A stretch of DNA of 22,966 nt, from contig AVPN01001416.1 in NCBI GenBank assembly GCA_000695325.1, forward strand, positions 1 through 22,966, given 5' to 3'. Position 1 is the first letter of the stretch. Each line of letters starts with the position of its first letter. Positions 1-8,373 of the stretch are shown here, one piece after another. Origin of the DNA: Pleurobrachia bachei (Eukaryota > Ctenophora > Tentaculata > Cydippida > Pleurobrachiidae). A model generated the notes under the pieces. That model did not search any database, had not been told where the DNA came from, and saw nothing but the letters and a program-made list of their open reading frames with translations. The position numbers were made by a program, and so were the translations under genes.

Positions 1-601
1 TAACGGGTGGAATCTATCCTGTAAATCGGGTTCCGATGGCAACTGTTATAATAGTCACTGACCAATAATGAAGCTGTAGACAATAAGGCTATAGATATAC
101 CGTACCAGCTCACAGTTGAGCAAATATTTAACATATTATTCATTTGATTATTTGGGCGTTCCTTGCAATAAAGACAGATCAACAAAAGGCATGTGTTTTT
201 GTTACTTTCAAAAGCACTTAGCGAGACCGCCGGTGGGCTGAAATCTAACTACAGTGGATCAAGACAGCTGTACTTATAATGGTCAAGTTCCTATTCGGTT
301 CATTAGTTTTCAACACACGCGCTGACGCTGGTGGAATTATAATTCGCAGTCCACTAAATATTATTAAGTATTATCGACTGTATCCTAAAAGAATAAAGTG
401 GTTTTAAAAATACTGCCATAAGGGAATAAAATTATCCCTCCCCCCTCCGCTATAGCAGATAGCTCACGGATGCAATAAACGGGGTGACTTCGTAACCAAG
501 GAGTTATCTAGATTGCTCAAGTTGGGACACAGAATCCTCCTAAAAATACCCTATTTGATAAGATAGGACTGCTAGGAAGATACAGAGATGCCAGAGAAGT
601 T

Positions 602-842
602 GCGACAGACCCAGTGCCCCGATATTGCAAACCCCTGTAACTTTTTGAGCAAATTTTTGCAGCCTGATTGATTTTTTGCAGCCCAACTGATCTTACAGCG
701 ACATTTTTAGGTTCTTTTAGGGTTTTTTTTAGGCTTTTTGGGCTAAAACTTGCAGCCCAGCGAATATATTTTTGCAGCCCAGTGGTCCATGGGTCAAAAA
801 ATTCTATCAGCTTTTCAAAATTCGGGGCACTGGGGCGACAGA
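602..842. mobile_element. hAT-like non-autonomous DNA transposon (MITE) with target-site duplications
   Basis: The element spans 610-834 (225 bp). Its ends are perfect 13-bp inverted repeats, cccagtgccccga at 610 and tcggggcactggg ending at 834. It is flanked by identical 8-bp direct repeats gcgacaga at 602-609 and 835-842. An 8-bp duplication is typical of hAT transposons. The interior is T-rich, has several copies of ttttgcagccc and has no coding capacity, so it would have been moved by a transposase encoded elsewhere. Confidence 0.85.
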
Positions 843-1199
843 AATAGGGAAGGGTGAGGAAGAGTCAACTGCAAGCTATCCGAGGCCGCTAGTTTTCAAA
901 ATCTACAAGGTTTACCTGAATCAAAGCTATGCTGCATATTTTTCAAAGTAAGCTTTGATGACTCAGACCACAATCGAAGTATTGCAAATCTTGCAACATT
1001 TGCAACACAGTTTTCCGTTTGGATCTACACAACTAGATTGAGATTTAGTGCTGCAGTAGTAAAAATCAGCCATCTCAAGTCACGATCCTAGATAGTATAT
1101 TTATAAAGTAGCTGCTTTAGTAAGTAAGTCATTATACAGTTTGTCGCCCCCATATAATTACCAGCCTTGCATTGTAAATTTGTAGCAGCTGCAATTGAG

Positions 1200-1356
1200 T
1201 TCCCATCTCTACCTCTCTTTCTTCCTCTCTCTCGCCCTAATTATATACTAGTCTAACTTCCGATCTCTACTTCTCTCTTCTACAACCATCTCTGATCTCC
1301 CACTATATAGTGTCTAACTTCCTTTCTTTATATTACCTCTCTCTCCCATCCCCTAG
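1200..1356 (+). repeat. CT-rich tract with imperfect internal repeats before an exon
   Basis: A long pyrimidine-rich stretch contains repeated blocks such as ctctctac and tctaacttcc (about 1253 and 1313), about 60 bp apart. It ends in ccctag at 1351-1356, the splice acceptor of the first secure ankyrin exon, so it doubles as an unusually long polypyrimidine tract. Confidence 0.55.
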
Positions 1357-4300
1357 TGATTACGATGGAAGAACCGCCCTGCACATTGCCGCAGCTGAGG
1401 GTAACAAAGAGGTGGCTCTACTCTTGCTAAGGTGGAATGGTAACGTTAACGCGAAGGATAACTACAATAACTCCCCGCTATCAGATGCTCTCAAGGGGGA
1501 GCACTTTGAAATGGCACGACTTGTCCACTCCAAGGGAGGTATGTGTGTAATAGAGGGAGGTGCAATAAAGAGGCCGCGAAACACATGCTTCGATGACGTG
1601 TTTAATGGTTTCATAAACGATTTACATATTTGGTTTTTGACAGTTTTCTGAGAAAACTTTTCTCTATAGATATGGACATATTCCATTCACATCCCTCTCT
1701 TGAATACAGGAAAGTTGTTTATGCAAACGACGGTTGAGGCATCTGCTCTGTGTTATTTCGTCTACGAGAATAAACTACAACATCTCAAGGTAAACATCAA
1801 GTTCAAAATGATCAAGTCGATACTCTAAATTTGAATTTCACCTAATGTACAGTAATTTGTCTGTTTGTTGAACCCACTCCTTAACAAGTTTCCCCCGTGT
1901 CCTATAGTGTTGGTTAGAGTGTGGAGCTAGACCAAGTATCTCCGACTATGATAACCGGACCCCGCTACACATCGCATACTCAAGGAAGGCAACGGAGGCA
2001 ATCAGGATTCTGGAGGTGCACAACGCTAACAAGGATCTCATTGGTAATTAAATATAATTACAGTCGGACCCCCAATGAGTGACATCCTCGGGGGAAAAGC
2101 CTTTTCCGAAAAGGTTTTGGCCACTTAATCGGGGTGGCCACTAAATCGGGGTCCGACTGTAATTAGTAGACTAATTTCCCCCGAAAATATTAATCGAAGC
2201 TGAATCGTTAAATTATGTATAGATCCGAGTGGTGAACGAATCCAAAATCTTCCCCACTCGTGTGATCTAGAATGGTCAACCTATAAATGGTTGAACTTGA
2301 CCGCGACTGCATTAGATTTCAGACCTTATACAGTAATACGCAGAAAAACACATACCATTCAATGAACACAGTATGCTTCTTGGCACCTTTTATCGATCAC
2401 AATTTGACATGCTTTACTATCGTATCCGCCCATTACTGCGGAACTTACCAAATAGCTATCTAGGGCGTTTCCATTCCGAGAAATCAGACTAAAGCTTACG
2501 GATACTTGCCTTATTCGGCCATGAATACATTCCGAGGTATACAAAACTATTTTATCAATCTTAAGATATTTTAAGATATACAGAACAGAAGAAAAGAGAA
2601 TCCCAAATTCCTCACTCAAACAGAAATGTCAAATTCCTCTCATAATTAACAGAAATGCTCATGGTTACATGCTCCATTACAGAAAACCAGGCCATCTGGG
2701 CACTTGCTCTCCGTGCAATGACCACAGGTTTTAGCGCAGTGCATCTTCATAAAGCTGGTAAATCCCTTGGTGCAATATCCCTCATCCTTCCAGGTGGCGC
2801 ACTTCTCAAACCCGTCACTGCACCCACAGATGTTGCAGGATTTGGGGCAGTTGGTTCCCATCCAATCTCCAGTTGGCCTTGCACTCTCCCCGATCTGCCC
2901 ACTCCTTACATCGGTCGTTCTTATCAACACAGTCACTGCCCTCTGAAAATATTATATTATTGCACGTATTGAAAGGAAAATATTACATATTGTACATATT
3001 ATTGCAAGTGTGTTTGGATTTATTGTACGTCTTCTATTTTGACTCTTCAGCATAGTAATAGGGTTGGTAACTGCGTCACCAAATAATATAGTATCTCATA
3101 TAATAGCTCTCTCTACTAGACATTACTAACCAGTAGGGTACTAACCAGTAGGGTTGGGAGCATCAGTAGGATCACTGTCATCATCTCCTGTCTTCTTCAG
3201 CTCAGGGTAGGCGTTCCAGTTGGAGATTCCACACATGTTCTCAATCTTCCTGCTGAACCTGGGAAAGGGATGTAGTGTTAACACTGTAAACCGTCATGAT
3301 ATTTATCTGGGAGACATCTTGACTAACTAATAGCTGATCTAGTGATCATCTAATACCTGACGTATCCCCTGTCTCCCCAGTTGGCTCCCCAGGAGTCTTA
3401 CCTGACGTATCCCCTGTCTCCCCAGTTGGATCCCCAGGAATTTTTTATCTCAAAGAACTCAGGGGTGTAACCGGTAACAGCCATGGCGTGGTGAGGGGTC
3501 TTTCCACAGTTCTTAACGGTGAGAACTCCCTTTTTGTAGTAGCTGAATCCTCCTTTAATTTCAAATGCCATGGCGACAGGACCGACGTTGAGGGCAGCTA
3601 CCAGGTTGGCATCTCTAGAAGACTTTCGCGGTCGGACGGTTCTGACCATAGAAGCAGCAATCATACCTGAGGTAGGGAGATATTTAATTGATATCTGTAT
3701 TTATAAAGGAGTATCCTGCTCCTTTATAAATAATGACGTCTACGGAGAACGATAATAGAAGGATTGACTGACCATTAGGCTTCGACTTGACGAGACAAGC
3801 TCCATCCCTAGCCTTATAAGGGTAGTCCTTCTCCAAAGACCAATGCTGGTATTTCTTAAGTACTCGGTCATAAGCCTCCCAGTACCACCCACCATCACAT
3901 CCATCGTACCTCTGTCCTGGATTGGGGAGGGTTTTTATGGTGTTCAACGGATTTAGTTTTGTCGATCATTTGTGACACAGTCACCTCTACACAAGCTGCC
4001 GTGCCCATATTAGGGGATGGCATCACCAACATTGGTAATTGATTTTATTTTCAGTTGTTGGTTTTATCGTGTTTCCCACCCTAGGGAATCACGTGACCTC
4101 CACACTACCCACCCCCTCACCTTCATAAGTACAATCAAGAATCTCTTGCTCAGAGAACCTCTTCAGACCACCAGACTTAATGGCGTAGTGTCCCTCGAAG
4201 GCGGCAGTTCCTCCAAAAGTCCAACAGGATCCACAAGATCCCTGATTCTTGACGGGGGTCACCTTGCCCTCCTCTCGCCACAACTTGGACCCACTAGAGG

Positions 4301-7300
4301 GCATCTCGGTCTGCAGGGGCATGTCCTCAAATTCAGCCTCATCGACGGGGTGAGCGGTAATGTTAATACCGTACCTGCAGGGAGCAAGTTAGGATGAGAG
4401 AGTGGGAAGACGGAAGAAGGTCAATTTAATAAACCCATGTGTTTCAACAGTAGCTTCGTAGCTCACAAGATTTTGCTCTGCCGAGCCCTGATAAAATACA
4501 TCAAGTGAGCTACTCACAAACAAAATATTACTTACCACTGCTGTTGCTCCTCACTGGTTAGACCAGCCATGAAGTTGGCATCCAGTTCGTAGTCATCTTG
4601 GGCATCATTAATCTCTACAATCTCCTTGAGATGCTCCCGGAAAATTCGGAACCTACGACAGAATAGTATTTTATTGGCTGTAACAAATTGTTTGCCCTAC
4701 AGAAATAATTGGCTGTCCTATAACTGTTCCTGGTTTAGTTGCCTAGTCATCAATGGTTTACCTGAAGCTCTTCTCGGCAAGAGCGAAATCCTTTTGCTCA
4801 GACGAGATCCAGTTATTGAACAGTCTCAGCTGACCCTGGGCAGATTCTAGTCCAGACTTTAGGCCGGCCTTATCGAAGGCCGCCGCTGAAACGATCAATG
4901 CGATAAAGAACAACATTTTAAGTGGTTGTGGTCTTTTGAACTACTTTTATAGAGCGCCATCTCGAGAAATTCTGGAATGGTGAATTCTAATCTGATTTTA
5001 GTGAGAATTGGATCTCTTTTGTGTGAGGGAAGTGAGGATTTAATTTAAACTTGTGGGCCATTTTAATTTGTGACACTGTCAATGACAGGTGTCAGGTGGG
5101 GCTAATTCATTTCCAAAGTGCAAAATTACTAAACTGGACATGGTATTGAGGGAGCTTAAATGATGTAACGGTGAAAAGTAAACTATTATTTTTTGGATTT
5201 GGTTAAAATATTTGGATGGCCACTGGCCGGTTAATGACCAGTCAAACTTTTATGTTCGGCTGAGCTGGTTGAAATTCCCCTCCTTTAATTCCACAACAGA
5301 CTGTGGCAGGTGGAAGGAAAGTCATAGTCACTTTTCTTTTAGAACTCCAAATTAACTATCCCCCACTTTAGACCGCTGGGGACAGAAACCCATGGACTGT
5401 TTTGGAGTTCTGGTTATTGAAAACACGGCAGCAGCTGAGGTGTTAACCACCAAGTTCCCCTATCAACCACTTCGACCCGTCGGGTGAGTTATAAAATCAG
5501 TCAATTGTCAGAACAGCGTGGCCCCTTCCGACAAGCTCCCGTGAGTTCAGGGAACAGGTCCGACTATTGTACCGCCATTCCCATTACCCAATACCCAATA
5601 GTCAATACCCATTATGTTTTTCAGGTCTGCAGCTAAGAACTTGGACTCAGATCTCATATTGACGGTTCTCTTGGCCCTATCAGAAGCAGAAAATACCAAG
5701 GAGCTGCGAGCGGTTAGTTTAGACTGCTTGTGGGTAGAGTGATGTGGTTCATTGAATATAGTGGTTCTTTGTTTGGTGACCTCATAAAATATCTTCAGCA
5801 TGAAACTTGTATTTCTCTCCTGTCTTGTGATCTGCGTAAAGTGTTCGTGTTTTTTGGTAATCACATCCATGACTCACATTATAGTCATCAGGTATTTGAT
5901 GCCACTGTTATAATCCGGGATCATTTCATACCAACCAATCAGAGAATAATTCATAATCATTCCCTCATTCATATCGCACTACACCCTCTATTTCCCTTTC
6001 CTTTGTTACAGACAGAAGCAACGCCGCTTCTTGAGGCGCCTAAAGTCGGCTACAGCGGCGCCGGCAAGCGCCAAATTAGTAGCGTGAGTGCTGTGTCAGA
6101 AATCGTAGTAAATTACTCCCTCCTAAACAGCTCCCTATGTTTTGTCGCATGTTAAAAAAGCAGGTTATCCCCATTGAACATCTTTGTCTGTGTGTGTTGT
6201 TAAGCATGTAAATAGCACGGAATAGAACAAATCCTTTGGAGTTTAGCTTTACAAAGATGTGTATCTTTACAGGCCCTGGTACCCTCTCTCATTTGTGCAC
6301 TGGTGTACATGAGGGAACACGACAAGCTGGGAAGCCTGGTGCACAGGGAGATGAACCTTAACGTAAGTGACGTCATTACGAAACTTTATTGCAGCTAGTA
6401 ACATGTGGATCACCGTTCATAAAACAGTTCTAGTTGAAACTGAACTTTATAAAGTTTGCATCATGGTTACCATGGTTACCGAGATGCCCACACTACCACG
6501 TAATATCCTAATTCTAGGTAAGGGACTATGACAACAGGACACCACTCCATATTGCCTGTTCCATTGGGGATCTAGACTCAGTGAAACTACTGCTCTGGAA
6601 CAATGCAGATCCAAACGCCCTCGACAGGTAAAGTTGACAATATTTTGGATTGTTGCAGCTGCTATAGCCACCTTCAGAGTTCAGATTCTTTGATAGTGTT
6701 CATGAATCATGACACTGATTTAGGCAGATGCAAGCGATCCCAACTTGTTTTGATGCAGCTAGACTGGGTAGATATATCTACACAGGATAGGCTACCCTCG
6801 GCCTTAAATTGTATTATAATGTTTATGAATGATGAGACTAGCGTCAGCGAGACTAAGCATCTGTATGTTTCAGGTTTGGTTATTCACCCCTATTTGAGGC
6901 AGTCCAACACAAGCACGATAACGTCTGTAAAGTGCTGAGAAGTAACGGTGCCAACCTTTGTGTTACCCCCGATCTAGAGGTATATAGAGGGGAATGATGT
7001 CATATATTGTAGGGGAAGAGGTCTTCAATATTTCTCAGAGTAGCTCAATAAAACCCGCTGGGCTATTATACTCCACCCGGTCGGCGGTCACTGGTCCTGG
7101 TTTATTGTGTTCCACACTCCACAGAAGTATAACAGAAGATCGGCGATTTCGGTATACAATATTTGCCAAATGACCGTTTATTGACTCCCCCAGGTTTCGA
7201 CTCTATGCTGGGCTGTGTACAATAACGATTTTGACATGTTAACCCGACTTGCTGAGAACGGGGCCAACTTAGAAGCTAGGGTAAGTGATGCAAGTGGGTC

Positions 7301-7647
7301 ATAATCTTGTTTTTCATATCCATTCCAAGATTTCCAAGAGTTAATCTGCCTCTTCGAGGCAGCCTCGGTATGACCATTGACCTGTTAGGAAAGGTAAAAT
7401 AGTTCACTGTAGAGCTACCAATATCACCAACACAAATCCCCAGGACTATGACGAAAGGACATGTTACAACATTGCAGAGGATATTGACAATGAGAACATG
7501 ACACTCCACATAGAAACCCTGATTAAAAGGATCAAGAAGAAGAGAGAGAAGGAGGCTATGTTAACACCTTCCAGCAGCGCAGCAACACCTGTTCCTAGGA
7601 AGAAGAGGAATAGGGATAGCAAGAACCATTCAGAGTCCAAAATGTGA
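1357..7647 (+). CDS. Ankyrin-repeat protein, C-terminal part (11 exons), related to ASPG-type ankyrin modules
   Basis: Exons are 1357-1538, 1710-1789, 1908-2043, 5372-5483, 5625-5712, 6012-6083, 6273-6362, 6518-6627, 6874-6979, 7194-7280 and 7444-7647 (stop TGA 7645-7647). Every junction is GT-AG and phase-consistent, giving about 420 codons. The protein repeats a DYDxRTxLHIA ankyrin start (DYDGRTALHIA, DYDNRTPLHIA twice, a degenerate DYDERTCYNIA). Ankyrin pairs alternate with helical linkers such as ENKLQHLKCWLECGA. This arrangement resembles the ankyrin tail of animal L-asparaginase/60-kDa lysophospholipase (ASPG), but no asparaginase catalytic domain is visible. The protein ends in a lysine/arginine-rich tail (KRIKKKREKE, PRKKRNRD) that could be a nuclear localisation signal. 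The N-terminus is missing. The third intron holds the protease gene on the other strand. A different ankyrin protein is possible; the exon chain is firmer than the family assignment. Confidence 0.82.
2061..2159. mobile_element. Tigger/pogo-like MITE in the large ankyrin intron
   Basis: A 99-bp element has perfect 12-bp terminal inverted repeats, cagtcggacccc at 2061 and ggggtccgactg ending at 2159. It is flanked by TA at 2059-2060 and 2160-2161, the target used by Tc1/mariner/pogo elements. The terminal sequence is like that of Tigger-type elements. It lies 17 bp downstream of a splice donor and encodes no protein. Confidence 0.8.
2646..4916 (-). CDS. Papain-family (C1A) cathepsin-like cysteine protease with two C-terminal ShK domains; frameshift in the last exon
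   Basis: Exons, in order of transcription, are 4916-4762, 4652-4536, 4374-4121, 3916-3773, 3666-3402, 3258-3146 and 2942-2646. Phases agree throughout. The start gives a signal peptide (MLFFIALIVSAAAF). An I29-like inhibitory prodomain follows (EKSFRFRIFREHLKEIVEIN), then the peptidase domain. The catalytic cysteine is in NQGSCGSCW, the histidine in TPHHAMAVTGY and the asparagine in KNSWGSNWGDRG; GCDGG is also typical. The active site has cysteine, so this is not a silicatein. The last exon encodes two ShK six-cysteine modules and a short Cys-rich tail ending HEHFC. The first ShK module is split between two frames near 2866 (see findings). The product is probably a secreted or lysosomal protease. 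The whole gene lies inside an intron of the plus-strand ankyrin gene. Confidence 0.93.
3125..3154. repeat. 15-bp tandem duplication over a splice donor (protease exon 6)
   Basis: The unit actaaccagtagggt occurs at 3125-3139 and 3140-3154. On the minus strand each copy carries the exon end CTACTG followed by gttagt, so two potential donors lie 15 bp apart. Using the more distal one would put an in-frame TAG into the transcript. Confidence 0.85.
3355..3444. repeat. 45-bp tandem duplication over the catalytic-Asn exon end and its splice donor
   Basis: Two units with a 45-bp period (3355-3399 and 3400-3444) differ at only a few positions. On the minus strand each encodes WGxNWGDRGYVR and ends in a usable donor (gtaaga for the inner copy, gtatta for the outer). 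Reading through the inner donor gives an immediate in-frame TAA, so the inner donor at 3402 must be used for a full-length protease. Confidence 0.9.
4944..4951 (-). promoter_or_regulatory. TATA box of the protease gene
   Basis: The minus strand reads TATAAAAG at 4951-4944, 28-35 nt upstream of the ATG at 4916. At the usual TATA-to-start spacing, transcription would begin almost at the start codon, so the 5' leader would be only a few bases long. This also supports 4916 as the start and the gene as self-contained within the intron. Confidence 0.6.
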
Positions 7648-7868
7648 GGGAGTGAAAAACAGGGGATGTATTGAAGTTGTGAGCTGTTTTTTATATGTTG
7701 GGAAATTAGAAATGAGAGTTTTTATTAGGGACTAGACTTTTAGTAATATAATCGGGATGAGATATTATAACTTCCTCTATGACCGAGTTCATTTAATGAG
7801 TTCTAGAAGTGTTACTCAGTTATTATTGGTAGACGATGAGTATTGAAATGAAAATGAACTTCACGGTT

Positions 7869-7894
7869 GAGAGAGAGAGAGAGAGAGAGAGAGA
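7869..7894. repeat. (GA)n microsatellite
   Basis: About 13 uninterrupted GA units lie roughly 220 bp after the stop codon of the ankyrin gene, probably in its 3' UTR or just beyond. Confidence 0.9.
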
Positions 7895-8356
7895 TCTATA
7901 TTGGTGGGATAAAGTTCATTTGAGTGTTTTTATTGCAGTAGACACAGTACACTTATAAAGTAGTCCAATATATCGTTCGGAGTCTACTTTAGTGTTATCT
8001 AAATGTTGCAGTTGTTGCGTTTTATGTGTCAGGTTTTTAAGTTATGTTATCGTTACAAGATCTCGTGTTCACATTTTTGTCCCCTAAAGCAGTCATCTCT
8101 CGATTTACTGGGTCTTCCGTGTACCTGGTGTATCTTCAATTTACATTTCCAAATGTCTCTTGCTAACTCATAAGACCCCGTAATCGATAGGTGACTGTAT
8201 TAATTGGTGCATGCAAAAGGGATTCATGAAGGATATTGGTACAGGTGTGAATCCTAGAAATAATATCAGCACAGCTCCCTCTTTGTCCCACACAGAATAA
8301 TTAGGACGCATGGTAATTACGTTGGTTAGTCTAAAAACTGGCATGCTCTGTACAGA

Positions 8357-8373
8357 CCCCCTCCCCCCCCCCC
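8357..8373. repeat. Poly-C tract
   Basis: A run of cytosines interrupted by a single T near 8362. Its length is likely to be unreliable in any assembly. Confidence 0.8.

Larger units (their letters stand above)
1..1356. other. 5' flank of the ankyrin gene, mostly non-coding
   Basis: I find no confident exon here. The stretch holds a hAT-like MITE (610-834), a CT-rich tract (about 1200-1356) and a possible interrupted exon (512-947, see findings). The sequence at 488-499 (cttcgtaaccaa) matches one terminal repeat of the small MITE family found at 14298 and 22301, so it may be a decayed copy. The first secure ankyrin exon starts at 1357 in phase 2, so the gene must begin further upstream, in this stretch or outside the window. 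Confidence 0.5.

Noticed and set aside
2359-2619. Minus-strand open frame of 86 codons just after the protease stop
   Set aside because: It starts in a region that fits the protease 3' UTR, has no recognisable motif and has no splice partner in phase; it looks like chance.
4121-4374. Possibility that the protease is a silicatein
   Set aside because: The active-site residue is cysteine (GSCGSCW), whereas silicateins carry serine at that position.
4017-4397. Plus-strand 126-codon open frame
   Set aside because: It is the antisense shadow of protease exon 3, which has an unmistakable active-site motif on the other strand.
6464-6480. catggttaccatggttacc as an X-box
   Set aside because: It is a direct repeat of catggttac; the second half does not match the inverted RGYAAC half-site.
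2646-7647. Programmed ribosomal frameshifting as the cause of the coding break in the protease
   Set aside because: There is no slippery heptamer or downstream structure at the break, and a similar one-base break occurs in the unrelated DD3-3-like gene; error or mutation is simpler.
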